From: Pedobacter faecalis
GTDB lineage: Bacteria > Bacteroidota > Bacteroidia > Sphingobacteriales > Sphingobacteriaceae
Direction of reading: 5' to 3'
Assembly (NCBI RefSeq): GCF_030182585.1
Contig: NZ_JARXOW010000001.1
Span: 2,232,001-2,296,000, forward strand
Length of the DNA: 64,000 bases
Shown here: positions 8,182-16,263 of the stretch, piece by piece
Layout of the letters: each line of letters opens with the position of its first letter
How positions within the stretch are numbered: the stretch's first letter is position 1
The notes under the pieces: model-generated
Told to the model about the DNA's origin: nothing
The model's input: the letters and a program-made list of their open reading frames with translations, nothing else
Database searches by the model: none
Translations under genes and position numbers: made by a program

Positions 8182-8796
8182 TTATTTTCCGCCTTCGGCC
8201 GAAGTAATTAAACTAAATTTGTTAATTTTTTGATCCTGAAGAATATCGACAATCTTCTTAACAGTGGGATATTCTTCCTCGGCGTCACCTTTTATACTGA
8301 TCCGAAGAGGTTCATTGTGCAGTTCCGCCACCGCGTGACGGTTTTGCATAATCCATTCTGCGAGCTGGTTATTCGTCGAATCGGCCGGTATCCCCTTACT
8401 TTGCTTTGCAAACTCCTCTCGCTGCTCAGCGTTCATCGCAATGAACTGTTTCATACTCTCGATTGGCACTCCGAAAGACCCCAATACGGCAAAACGCTTT
8501 CTCTCTTCAGGAGTGAACTGTATACTGTATTGTTTACCCATCCTGTCCAAAGTAGCCACTTTGATGTCCTGACCTACAATCTCATAAAACACCTTTCCTT
8601 TACCGATCGACAAAATGCCAATATCTGTATCAGGAACCTTAATCTTATAGGTTGAGCTCGGTATTCGGATATCCAAAGGATCCGGCTGGCGTGCAGTTGC
8701 TGTTAATATAAAGAAAGTAAGTAGTAAGAAAGATACATCACACATTGCGGTCATATCTATCGAAGTACTCTTTCTTTGAACCTTTGCTCTTGGCAT
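8182..8796 (-). CDS. exbD: ExbD/TolR-family biopolymer transport protein (first copy, longer)
   Basis: Encodes 204 residues with the N-terminal helix MTAMCDVSFLLLTFFILTA and its conserved aspartate (Asp20). It is longer than the second copy, mainly through a charged central periplasmic section (about 95-150) absent from short ExbD proteins. It lies 75 nt downstream of exbB and 8 nt upstream of the second exbD. Function as in the ExbB/ExbD motor; why two different copies are kept is not known from the sequence. Confidence 0.93.
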   Translation of the reverse strand: MPRAKVQRKSTSIDMTAMCDVSFLLLTFFILTATARQPDPLDIRIPSSTYKIKVPDTDIGILSIGKGKVFYEIVGQDIKVATLDRMGKQYSIQFTPEERKRFAVLGSFGVPIESMKQFIAMNAEQREEFAKQSKGIPADSTNNQLAEWIMQNRHAVAELHNEPLRISIKGDAEEEYPTVKKIVDILQDQKINKFSLITSAEGGK

Positions 8797-8871
8797 AACT
8801 TAAAAATTACTTATTTTCTTACTAATGATGCTAACTCATCCGGTTTTCCATAAAGCCGGTAAAAAAATATC

Positions 8872-9714
8872 TTATTTATGCGTACTAGCGTAAGTTTGGA
8901 TAATGCTGAAGCCCGCCTCATCAATTGCGTATGTTAATTTGTCAATTTTTGATGTCAGGATGTTGTACATAATAATTGCAAAAGTGGACGTTCCGATACC
9001 AGTTGCAGTGTTTATCAACGCTTCAGAAATACCAGTTGCCAACGCAGCCTGATCCGGAGCCCCAGAGTTTGCCAAGCCGCCGAAGGCCTTGATCATACCT
9101 GTAACCGTACCCAAAAGACCTGTTAACGTACCAACAGAAACCAACGTTGCAATAACCGTAAGGTTCTGCTCAAGCATAGGCATCTCTAAAGTTGTAGCTT
9201 CTTCAATATCTTTTTGGATTGCGAGACATTTTTGCTCAGTATCCATATTCGGTTCAACCTCCATTTCCCGGTATTTTTTCAGACCCGACTTAATTACGTT
9301 CGCTACAGAACCTTGTTGCTTATCACATTCAGCTATCGCTGCCTCAATATTATTTGAATTCAATAGCGCTTGGATTTTTTTAACGAAAGAGTCCAGACCA
9401 CTCTTTCCGGTTGCTTTACCAATTACAATCATCCGCTCTATAGAAAATACAATCACCATCAGGAACATTCCCAATAAAATAGGTACAATAAACCCTCCTT
9501 TGTAAGCCATACCCATATAGTTACCTGGTAAAGGAAGAGTCTCATGCAAGTCAGGGTCTGCGCCATTTATGAAATTCCCTCTATCTCCAAAAATAAACTT
9601 GTAAACACAAATTCCGATAATGATACAAATTGGAATGGTTAGTGTTGCAAATAAATTTGACGCTGAAGAAGAGCCTTCTTTTTTTGCTGTTGTTGGTTTT
9701 GGTGCGTTTGCCAT
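8872..9714 (-). CDS. exbB: ExbB/TolQ/MotA-family proton channel
   Basis: Encodes 280 residues. Hydrophobic segments are seen at about 25-43, 73-98, 184-206 and 231-252; the last two with the Gly/Thr-rich GTLTGLLGTVTGMIKAFG region are the ExbB/TolQ/MotA signature. An extra N-terminal helix and a 70-residue periplasmic-side loop make it longer than E. coli ExbB, as is usual in this phylum. It is the first gene of the operon, preceded by a strong promoter match and an AT-rich leader of about 90 nt containing three copies of a 7-mer. Confidence 0.95.
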   Translation of the reverse strand: MANAPKPTTAKKEGSSSASNLFATLTIPICIIIGICVYKFIFGDRGNFINGADPDLHETLPLPGNYMGMAYKGGFIVPILLGMFLMVIVFSIERMIVIGKATGKSGLDSFVKKIQALLNSNNIEAAIAECDKQQGSVANVIKSGLKKYREMEVEPNMDTEQKCLAIQKDIEEATTLEMPMLEQNLTVIATLVSVGTLTGLLGTVTGMIKAFGGLANSGAPDQAALATGISEALINTATGIGTSTFAIIMYNILTSKIDKLTYAIDEAGFSIIQTYASTHK

Positions 9715-9715
9715 T

Positions 9716-9736
9716 TTTTTAGTTTTTAGTTTTTAG
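9716..9736 (-). repeat. Three tandem CTAAAAA units just before the exbB start
   Basis: Reading the minus strand, CTAAAAA occurs three times in a row, the last ending one base before the exbB ATG, so the whole translation initiation region is A-rich and has no Shine-Dalgarno sequence. A-rich leaders are usual in this phylum; the exact tandem repetition could permit copy-number slippage. Confidence 0.7.
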
Positions 9737-9810
9737 TACTTGTTGTTTTAAATTTTAGATTATTATTTCGGTATACTCACAACGGTGATTACAGATAAAT
9801 GTTGCAAAAA

Positions 9811-9840
9811 CAAATTTATAACTTTGATTTAAATTCCAAA
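9811..9840 (-). promoter_or_regulatory. Promoter for the exbB-exbD-exbD-tonB operon
   Basis: TTTG (9840-9837), 18 nt, then TAAATTTG (9818-9811): both elements match the Bacteroidota housekeeping promoter exactly. The transcript would start about 90 nt before the exbB ATG. Confidence 0.65.
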
Positions 9841-9906
9841 TTAAATAATCATCAGCTGTTCTGTCTCTTCGCTGCCTCTTTAATACGTGCTCGTATCCTC
9901 TATAAT

Positions 9907-9940
9907 TAAAAAAGATTGCCTCGTTTCTGAGACAATCTTT
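9907..9940 (-). terminator. Intrinsic terminator of pckA
   Basis: A 12-bp stem (AAAGATTGTCTC with GAGGCAATCTTT, one G-U pair) closes a 6-nt loop and is followed by T-rich sequence on the minus strand. It lies 55 nt after the pckA stop. Confidence 0.75.
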
Positions 9941-9994
9941 CACAATTAAAAATAAAAAAAAAATGAAATGCAAATTTTTGATTAAAAAAAAGCT

Positions 9995-11596
9995 TTAAAC
10001 AGTATTTTCAACCAGTTTTGGTAGCGCATCCAGGATATCAGATGCAGCATGCTCTTCGAATTGCTTAAAGTTTTCCATGAAAGCATTTCGGAGTTCTTTA
10101 GCTTTCAAATCGTAAGACTGGGTGTTGGGCCAGGAATTTCTCGGATTAAGCAAACTATCTGGTACTCCGGGACAACGCAAAGGAATTTTTAAGCCAAAAT
10201 ATGGGTCTAACTCGTAAAGAACTTTATTCAATGCGCCCGATAAAGCCGCATTAATCATCGCCCTGGTATAAGAAAGTTTGATTCTTTTACCTGTTCCGTA
10301 CGCACCTCCACTCCATCCGGTATTTACAAGCCAAATATTCACGCTACTATCGCTGAGCTTTTTACCCAATAGGTTAGCGTATTCAGCCGGATGCAGAGGA
10401 AGAAAAGCCTTTCCAAAGCATGCTGAAAAAGTTGCCTGCGGCTCGGTAACGCCTGCCTCTGTACCTGCAATCTTCGCCGTATAACCTGACATAAAATGAA
10501 ACATTGCTTGGGATGAACTAAGTTTGGAGATAGGAGGAAGTATCCCAAAGGCGTCTGCCGTCAGAAAAAATATGTTCTCAGGCGCCGATCCAACTGAGGG
10601 GATCACCGCGTTATTAATAAAATCAATTGGATAAGCGACCCTGGTATTCTCGGTCTTCGAAATGTCTGAAAAATTAACTGTTCTTGTGTTGGAAAAGCAC
10701 TTGACGTTCTCTAAGAGCGAGCCAAACCTGACTGCATGAAAAATCTCCGGTTCCTTCTCAGCACTTAAGTCCGCACATTTTGCATAACAGCCGCCTTCAA
10801 AATTAAATACCCCATTCTCATGCCATCCATGTTCATCGTCGCCGATGAGGCGGCGTTCTGGGTCGGCTGACAGGGTAGTCTTACCGGTGCCTGAGAGTCC
10901 GAAGAATATCGCCGTGTCTCCAGCTCGCCCTATGTTAGCAGAACAATGCATGGGTAAAACGTTATGGCTCGGAAGTGTAAAGTTTAAAACCGAGAAGACT
11001 GCCTTTTTGATCTCTCCGGTATATCCTGTACCTCCAATCAAAATTACTTTACGGCTAAAATTAATGATTGAAAAGTTCTCCTGTCTGCTGCCATCAATCT
11101 GAGGGTTAGCTTTAAAGCTCGGGGCAGCAATAATTGTCCACTGCGGAATAGAAAATTCTTCCTCGGATTCAGATCTTAAGAACAGATTATTAACGAAAAG
11201 GCTTTGATACGCAGTTTCTGTTATTACCCTCAAGCTCATTTGATGGTTGCTATCGGAACCGACGTAAGCATCTCTTACGTAGAACCTGTTCTGATTAAGA
11301 TACTCAATCATTTTGGCAAAAAGTTGATTAAACTTGTCAGCACTATAAGGGATGTTAATATCTCCCCACCACACTTTATTCTCCGTGACAGCGTCTGTAA
11401 CGATGAATCTGTCCTTTGGCGACCGCCCTGTAAACTCGCCGGTATCTATCGCAAGCGCCCCCGAATCCGTGAGAAATCCTTCCGCATTTAGAATTGCTTC
11501 CTCAATTAACCTCGGGACGCATAGTTGATACAAAGCATTCTCCGTCTTCAGTTGCAGATAGCTTAAATCAAGCTTAGGCATATGCTCTTTGCTCAT
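9995..11596 (-). CDS. pckA: Phosphoenolpyruvate carboxykinase (ATP)
   Basis: Encodes 533 residues from the ATG at 11596. Motifs in order: GRSPKDR near 57-63, the PEPCK phosphate-binding loop GLSGTGKTTL near 233-242, the metal-site LIGDDEHGW just after it, and GYTAKIAGTE near 393. It converts oxaloacetate and ATP to PEP and CO2 for gluconeogenesis. An upstream in-frame start at 11647 is less likely because the promoter -7 element (11620-11627) lies downstream of it. A third ATG at 11581 is also possible. It is monocistronic, with its own promoter and terminator. Confidence 0.97.
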   Translation of the reverse strand: MSKEHMPKLDLSYLQLKTENALYQLCVPRLIEEAILNAEGFLTDSGALAIDTGEFTGRSPKDRFIVTDAVTENKVWWGDINIPYSADKFNQLFAKMIEYLNQNRFYVRDAYVGSDSNHQMSLRVITETAYQSLFVNNLFLRSESEEEFSIPQWTIIAAPSFKANPQIDGSRQENFSIINFSRKVILIGGTGYTGEIKKAVFSVLNFTLPSHNVLPMHCSANIGRAGDTAIFFGLSGTGKTTLSADPERRLIGDDEHGWHENGVFNFEGGCYAKCADLSAEKEPEIFHAVRFGSLLENVKCFSNTRTVNFSDISKTENTRVAYPIDFINNAVIPSVGSAPENIFFLTADAFGILPPISKLSSSQAMFHFMSGYTAKIAGTEAGVTEPQATFSACFGKAFLPLHPAEYANLLGKKLSDSSVNIWLVNTGWSGGAYGTGKRIKLSYTRAMINAALSGALNKVLYELDPYFGLKIPLRCPGVPDSLLNPRNSWPNTQSYDLKAKELRNAFMENFKQFEEHAASDILDALPKLVENTV

Positions 11597-11619
11597 AATA
11601 AGATAATAAGTTAGTTCGC

Positions 11620-11647
11620 CAAAGTTATATACATTCCAGGCTAACAA
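11620..11647 (-). promoter_or_regulatory. Promoter for pckA
   Basis: TTG (11647-11645), 17 nt, TAACTTTG (11627-11620). The -7 element is an exact consensus match. It gives a 5' leader of about 20 nt and supports the ATG at 11596 as the start. Confidence 0.55.
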
Positions 11648-11741
11648 CCACCGTTTCCAGGGAAAAAATTTACTTATTGTACCTTATACACACATCAATA
11701 CATTCAATTCATTTTCAGTTTTCGGAAATAAATCTGAGCAT

Positions 11742-12089
11742 TTATCCGCCCGCTTTTTTTGCGTTGTAACCTTCCTTAATAAGTAGCGACAAGACTTTCT
11801 CCCGGAAGTCTCCCTGGATGAAAATTTCTCCATACTTAACACCGCCCCCTACGCCGCACTTTACTTTAAGCATCTTCGATAACAATTCTAAATCCGCCCC
11901 TGAACCTCTGAAACCGGTAACTAGAGTTACGGCTTTTCCGCTACGGTTTTTTTTGTCGAGCATAACCTTAAGGATTTGCTGACCGTTCGGTATTTTAGCC
12001 GGCAACTCTTCCTCATGATTAAATTCAAAATCGGGATTGGTAGAGTACATAATTCCACCAAGTTTTGAGTGTCCTTTTTTCTTTGACAT
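11742..12089 (-). CDS. YciH/SUI1 (eIF1-like) translation factor
   Basis: Encodes 115 residues. The C-terminal two thirds is an eIF1/SUI1 fold with the hallmark segments VTLVTGFRGSG, LLSKMLKVKCGVGGGVKYGE and IFIQGDFREKVLSLL. Bacterial members (YciH) affect initiation fidelity under stress in E. coli; the exact role in Bacteroidota is unclear. The N-terminal 35 residues are Lys-rich and poorly conserved. The start is one base after the stop of the lipid kinase gene, so they are probably co-transcribed. Confidence 0.9.
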   Translation of the reverse strand: MSKKKGHSKLGGIMYSTNPDFEFNHEEELPAKIPNGQQILKVMLDKKNRSGKAVTLVTGFRGSGADLELLSKMLKVKCGVGGGVKYGEIFIQGDFREKVLSLLIKEGYNAKKAGG

Positions 12090-12090
12090 G

Positions 12091-12987
12091 CTAGGCGATA
12101 ATTTTTAATGCTTGAGGAAGGACAGAGATATGAACATCCTTTCCCATTAAATAAGGCTCGCCATCAATATGAACGAAGCCGTCACTTTCCCGAAGGATGT
12201 TAATCTCTTTTCCTCGGATTATCTCCACCAGACCAAACCTATCTGTTTGCCGAAGAAGCATCTGGTAAGCGAGAAGGGGTAACTTGTATAACGGAAATTC
12301 CTTTATAACACATAAGTCTAAAATGCCGTCCGTAACAGAGGCATCAGGAGCAATATGAGCGTTATTACCATATTGAGAAGAGTTTGCGACACTGATCGCG
12401 AACGCCCTTCGGCTATAGTTTTTACTGTCTACCGAAAAGCAATATTTTTCGGCCCTGTAATTTATCATTTCATTAAAGCCAAGTTTCAGGTAGCCTCTCA
12501 GACCCCGCAACTTCTGCTTAGCGAAAACGGCGCTGATGTGAGCATCAAAGCCAGCCCCGGCCATATTAAAAAAATATTTGTCCCCTATTTTTCCGGCATC
12601 AATTGCTTTAATATTCCGTTCATTTAGAACTTGGACGGCCCTACTCGACGACATAGGGATCTTCAGGTATCTTGACAATCCGTTACCCGACCCAAAAGGG
12701 ATAATACCTAAAACTTTGTTCCGCTTAATTACTTCGCTAGCCACTTCATTGACCGTACCATCACCGCCAACAGCCACAATTACGTCGAATTCTGAAGCAT
12801 CAATTCCTCCAGCCAATTCTGAAGCATGGCCTTCGTATTCAGTGAACACATACCTAGCGTTGAACTTGTTCTGGTCAAGACACGATTCGATCATAGAAGG
12901 AAGGTTTTTTTTTGTTTTCCCACCAGAAATTGGATTAATTATAAAAAGTACGTCTGACCTTTCCAAAGCTATAATATTGACCCGCAA
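12091..12987 (-). CDS. Diacylglycerol kinase-like lipid kinase (YegS/DagK family), TTG start
   Basis: Encodes 298 residues of the DAGK catalytic family: FIINPISGGKTKKNLP near 15-30, the nucleotide-binding GGDGTVNEVA near 73-82, GIIPFGSGNGLSRYL near 95-109 and a C-terminal HIDGEPY near 273. Such enzymes phosphorylate diacylglycerol or related lipids (YegS, DgkB, sphingosine kinase relatives); substrate cannot be told. The start codon is TTG at 12987: no in-frame ATG fits before the first conserved strand. A second paralogue lies at 46995-47879. Promoter match upstream overlaps the divergent metK promoter. Confidence 0.85.
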   Translation of the reverse strand: MRVNIIALERSDVLFIINPISGGKTKKNLPSMIESCLDQNKFNARYVFTEYEGHASELAGGIDASEFDVIVAVGGDGTVNEVASEVIKRNKVLGIIPFGSGNGLSRYLKIPMSSSRAVQVLNERNIKAIDAGKIGDKYFFNMAGAGFDAHISAVFAKQKLRGLRGYLKLGFNEMINYRAEKYCFSVDSKNYSRRAFAISVANSSQYGNNAHIAPDASVTDGILDLCVIKEFPLYKLPLLAYQMLLRQTDRFGLVEIIRGKEINILRESDGFVHIDGEPYLMGKDVHISVLPQALKIIA

Positions 12988-13001
12988 AATAATCGATAAT
13001 T

Positions 13002-13032
13002 TTTGACTATTTAAATATATGTCTTAATTTAG
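13002..13032 (+). promoter_or_regulatory. Promoter for metK and its riboswitch leader
   Basis: TTTG (13002-13005), 19 nt, TAATTTAG (13025-13032; one mismatch to TAnnTTTG). The predicted transcript begins just before the SAM-II-like aptamer, which fits the usual position of a riboswitch at the 5' end of a message. Confidence 0.5.
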
Positions 13033-13041
13033 CGGTCCAAA
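13012..13041 (-). promoter_or_regulatory. Promoter for the lipid kinase/SUI1 pair
   Basis: TTTG (13041-13038), 18 nt, TATATTTA (13019-13012; one mismatch). It overlaps the metK promoter on the other strand almost completely, so the two polymerases could not bind at once. Confidence 0.4.
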
Positions 13042-13102
13042 GTGGACTGATTTGCGATGCCTATATGGCAGGATTGCAACCACGTAAAAAAAAGTGCTAA
13101 TC
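13041..13102 (+). ncRNA. SAM-II-type riboswitch aptamer in the metK leader
   Basis: The order of elements matches the SAM-II pseudoknot: P1 GTGG (13042-13045) with CCAC (13080-13083); the conserved CTGATTT (13047-13053); ATTGCAA (13073-13079); an A-rich linker; and GCTAATC (13096-13102), which pairs with GATTGC (13072-13077) leaving one bulged U. This is the fold seen in the marine metX SAM-II aptamer. An extra hairpin, TGCC (13058-13061) with GGCA (13067-13070), is inserted in the P1 loop. Its place before metK (SAM synthetase) fits feedback by SAM. The 3' pseudoknot strand is about 80 nt from the ATG, so how ligand binding is turned into gene control is not obvious; no terminator is seen between aptamer and gene. 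Confidence 0.8.
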
Positions 13103-13184
13103 AATCATACACTTCATTTACAGCCCGTCCGGGATCTCCCTCCATTTTGCAGTAAGTTAAACTTAAAATAAATTAATATTTAGC

Positions 13185-14435
13185 ATGTCTTATTTATTTA
13201 CATCTGAATCAGTTTCTGAAGGTCACCCCGATAAAATAGCCGACCAGATTTCTGACGCGCTTATCGACAATTTCCTTGCGTTCGATGCAGAGTCTAAGGT
13301 TGCCTGTGAGACGCTTGTAACTACCGGCCAGGTAATTTTGGCGGGAGAGGTAAAATCACAAACTTATCTCGACGTTCAACAGATTGCACGCGATGTAATC
13401 AGGAAAATTGGTTACACAAAAAGTGAATATATGTTCGAAGCCAATTCCTGCGGCATTCTTTCCGCTATACACGAACAGTCTCAAGACATCAATCAAGGTG
13501 TCGACAGGAGCAGCAAAGAAGAACAAGGAGCTGGCGACCAGGGTATGATGTTCGGCTATGCAACCAATGAGACTGAAGATTTCATGCCGCTTGCGCTTGA
13601 TCTGTCTCATAAACTGCTGCAGGAACTAGCAGCCTTGCGGAGGGAGAACAAAGAGATTACCTATCTGCGCCCTGACGCAAAATCGCAGGTGACTTTAGCA
13701 TACGACGATAACAACAAGCCTGTTCGCATCGATGCGATCGTTATTTCCACACAGCACGATGATTTCGACGAAGAAGGGGCCATGCTTACCAAAATAAAAA
13801 ACGACCTGGTCGGCATCCTTATACCCAGAATCATTGCCAAGTACCCTCAGTACGCCCACCTCTTCAACGACAAGATAGCCTATCACATTAACCCTACCGG
13901 TAAGTTCGTTATCGGCGGACCGCATGGTGATACTGGCCTTACTGGCCGTAAGATCATCGTCGATACCTACGGAGGAAAGGGCGCACACGGCGGTGGCGCA
14001 TTTTCAGGAAAAGATCCAAGTAAAGTAGACAGAAGCGCAGCATATGCTACGCGACATATTGCCAAAAACCTGGTCGCTGCCGGAGTAGCGGAAGAAGTAC
14101 TCGTACAGGTTAGCTACGCTATCGGGGTTGCCAAACCAATGGGTATCTATATCAATACCTATGGCACATCCAAGGTAAATAAAACCGATGGGGAAATCGC
14201 CCGGATCGTTGAAGGCCTGTTCGACATGCGTCCATACTTTATAGAGCAGCGTTTGAAGCTTCGCAATCCCATATACAGCGAAACGGCAGCGTACGGACAT
14301 ATGGGCCGCCGTCCAGAAACTGTTACCAAAACTTTCAGAAGCCCTAGCGGAGAAGAAAAAACTGTAACAGTAGAGCTGTTCACCTGGGAAAAACTGGATT
14401 TTGTAGATCAGGTTAAATCGGCTTTCGCCTTATAG
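13185..14435 (+). CDS. metK: S-adenosylmethionine synthetase
   Basis: Encodes 416 residues, slightly longer than E. coli MetK (384). Motifs: [15 protein letters not shown] at 11-25, [12 protein letters not shown] near 119-130, [20 protein letters not shown] near 243-262, and [19 protein letters not shown] near 268-286. It makes SAM from methionine and ATP. The SAM-II-type aptamer upstream suggests repression when SAM is plentiful. It is followed by its own terminator. Confidence 0.98.
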   Translation: MSYLFTSESVSEGHPDKIADQISDALIDNFLAFDAESKVACETLVTTGQVILAGEVKSQTYLDVQQIARDVIRKIGYTKSEYMFEANSCGILSAIHEQSQDINQGVDRSSKEEQGAGDQGMMFGYATNETEDFMPLALDLSHKLLQELAALRRENKEITYLRPDAKSQVTLAYDDNNKPVRIDAIVISTQHDDFDEEGAMLTKIKNDLVGILIPRIIAKYPQYAHLFNDKIAYHINPTGKFVIGGPHGDTGLTGRKIIVDTYGGKGAHGGGAFSGKDPSKVDRSAAYATRHIAKNLVAAGVAEEVLVQVSYAIGVAKPMGIYINTYGTSKVNKTDGEIARIVEGLFDMRPYFIEQRLKLRNPIYSETAAYGHMGRRPETVTKTFRSPSGEEKTVTVELFTWEKLDFVDQVKSAFAL

Positions 14436-14463
14436 CAATAACTGTCGCCGACATACACACCAG

Positions 14464-14500
14464 AAAGGCTTTCCATTAAAGGAAGGCCTTTTCTGTTTTA
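14464..14500 (+). terminator. Intrinsic terminator of metK
   Basis: Arms AAAGGCTTTCC (14464-14474) and GGAAGGCCTTT (14481-14491) form 11 bp with one G-U pair and a 6-nt loop, followed by a T-rich tail. Located 28 nt after the metK stop. Confidence 0.8.
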
Positions 14501-14555
14501 GCACACATAAAACTTATTGCCATATGGGTTGTTTTATTAGAAAAACCAATCTATT

Positions 14556-14903
14556 ATGGAACGTCCTGTAGAAATGAACACACTTAGCCAGATACTGGAA
14601 AAACTAAGACTAAAAGGTCTCGACAACGAGATTAAGATGACCGATCACGGTAAGATGCAAGGCGTCGGCCTCAACAAGATCTATAACCCCGACGACCTGA
14701 CTATCATAAAAACCTATCGCTTTGAGGGCGATTCAGATCCTGGAGATAACTCTGTGCTATATATCCTGGAAGATAAAGATGGGCAGGTTGGATACATTCT
14801 GGATGCTTACGGCATGTACAGCTCACAAGAGAATGCCGGGTTTGACGACTTTCTGAAAAAGATTCCGACTGCCGACCGGGACATGCAGGAACTGCTGTCC
14901 TAA
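14556..14903 (+). CDS. Small conserved Bacteroidota protein (often misnamed phosphoribosylpyrophosphate synthetase)
   Basis: Encodes 115 residues (109 if the second ATG at 14574 is used). The features YRFEGDSDPGDNSVLYILE and GYILDAYGMYSS match a family of about 100-residue proteins common in Bacteroidota, some of which carry the name phosphoribosylpyrophosphate synthetase in databases although they are far too short and have no PRPP-binding motif. No catalytic site is apparent. It stands alone between metK and tRNA-Asp, with a terminator after it. Function unknown. Confidence 0.75.
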   Translation: MERPVEMNTLSQILEKLRLKGLDNEIKMTDHGKMQGVGLNKIYNPDDLTIIKTYRFEGDSDPGDNSVLYILEDKDGQVGYILDAYGMYSSQENAGFDDFLKKIPTADRDMQELLS

Positions 14904-14949
14904 ACCCTTAAAAATCCGGATCACAACTAATCAAGATCGATTTAAACAC

Positions 14950-14975
14950 AAAAAGCACTCAATTGAGTGCTTTTT
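14950..14975. terminator. Bidirectional intrinsic terminator between the small ORF and tRNA-Asp
   Basis: Perfect 11-bp palindrome AAAAAGCACTC/GAGTGCTTTTT with an AATT loop. The flanking A and T runs give a U-tract on either strand, so it can end both the small-protein message (+) and the tRNA transcript (-). Confidence 0.85.
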
Positions 14976-14977
14976 TG

Positions 14978-15051
14978 CGGTCTGGACGGGACTCGAACCC
15001 GCGACCTCCGCCGTGACAGGGCGGCATTCTAACCAGCTGAACTACCAGACC
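14978..15051 (-). tRNA. tRNA-Asp (anticodon GTC)
   Basis: A 74-nt cloverleaf: 7-bp acceptor GGTCTGG/CCAGACC with discriminator G, a D arm GTTC...GAAT, an anticodon stem CCGCC/GGCGG with loop CTGTCAC (anticodon GTC at 15017-15015), and a T arm around TTCGAGT. CCA is not encoded. It lies between prfA upstream and a bidirectional terminator. Confidence 0.97.
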
Positions 15052-15132
15052 TTTTTCCCTTTCGTTTCGGGAATGCAAATATAGCTCGTTTATTTAACTT
15101 TGCAACAATTATTTCAAAATAATTGTAACCCA

Positions 15133-16206
15133 TTAATTTACAGCACCCTCTTTTAGCTTCTCGGCATTCTCCGCAAATTGCAGCGCATCAATCAACTCCT
15201 GAATACCCCCATCCATTACACCACTCAGGTTATACAATGTAAGTCCGATACGGTGATCCGTAACCCTGCCCTGAGGATAATTATAGGTTCTGATCTTAGC
15301 AGAACGGTCGCCCGTAGACACCATCGTTTTACGCTTGGCAGCGATATCGCCGGTCTTTTTCTGCAACTCAATATCGTACAATTTACTGCGCAACATTTCC
15401 ATCGCGATGATCCGGTTGCCCAGTTGCGAGCGTTCTTTCTGGCACACCACCACAATACCCGAAGGCTTGTGTGTCAACTGTACTTTTGTCTCAACCTTGT
15501 TCACGTTCTGACCACCCGCACCGCCGGAGCGTGATGTCTGCAGCTCAATGTCGGCCGGATTAATAAACAAATCTATCTCTTCCGCCTCCGGCAAAACCGC
15601 AACAGAAGCTGCAGAAGTGTGTACCCGTCCTTGCGTCTCCGTATCCGGAACACGCTGCACGCGGTGCACGCCAGACTCATACTTAAGCTGTCCGTACACA
15701 TCCTCACCACTAACTTTCAGGATTACCTCCTTATAGCCTCCTGCCGTACCTTCCGTAACATCAATCGTCTCAACCTTCCAGCCCCTTTGCTCAAAGAACC
15801 GGGTATACATACGGTATAAGTCGCCAGCAAACAAAGCCGCCTCATCACCGCCGGTACCGCCCCTGATCTCAAACATAGCATTCTTGGCATCTTCAGGATC
15901 CTTTGGGATCAGCATCAGCCGCACACGCTCTTCCATCTCCTCCTGCTGCGCCAGCAAAAGCTCCAGCTCTTCCTTGGCCATCTCGCGCATCTCAGGATCC
16001 TTCTCAGCGGTCAGAATTTCCCGGTTGGCTTCAATATTACTAATGATATTCTTGTAGACCTTATACTCCTCTACAACCTTGGTCAGATCTTTATATTCCT
16101 TATTTAAAGCTGCAAAGCGTTTCATATCCTGCATGGTATCAGGATTACTCAACTGTTCCTCCACATCTTCCCAGCGCAACTTTATCGCTTCTAATTTATC
16201 TAGCAT
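15133..16206 (-). CDS. prfA: Peptide chain release factor 1
   Basis: Encodes 357 residues. The stop-codon recognition loop reads [10 protein letters not shown] with the PxT tripeptide PDT at 187-189, which marks RF1 (UAA/UAG) rather than RF2 (SPF). The catalytic GGQ is at 231-233 in [13 protein letters not shown]. The N-terminal domain is a long charged helical region as usual. The stop lies 80 nt upstream of tRNA-Asp on the same strand; no terminator is seen between them, so the tRNA might be read from the prfA message as well as from its own promoter. Confidence 0.97.
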   Translation of the reverse strand: MLDKLEAIKLRWEDVEEQLSNPDTMQDMKRFAALNKEYKDLTKVVEEYKVYKNIISNIEANREILTAEKDPEMREMAKEELELLLAQQEEMEERVRLMLIPKDPEDAKNAMFEIRGGTGGDEAALFAGDLYRMYTRFFEQRGWKVETIDVTEGTAGGYKEVILKVSGEDVYGQLKYESGVHRVQRVPDTETQGRVHTSAASVAVLPEAEEIDLFINPADIELQTSRSGGAGGQNVNKVETKVQLTHKPSGIVVVCQKERSQLGNRIIAMEMLRSKLYDIELQKKTGDIAAKRKTMVSTGDRSAKIRTYNYPQGRVTDHRIGLTLYNLSGVMDGGIQELIDALQFAENAEKLKEGAVN

Positions 16207-16263
16207 GACAACCTATTATTTCGGGCAGCAAAAATACGGCTTTTTAGATTAACCTCATTAAAA

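Noticed and set aside
13085..13184. Transcription terminator as the SAM-II expression platform
   Set aside because: Only a short CCCG/CGGG hairpin near 13123-13132 is seen and no U-tract follows it.
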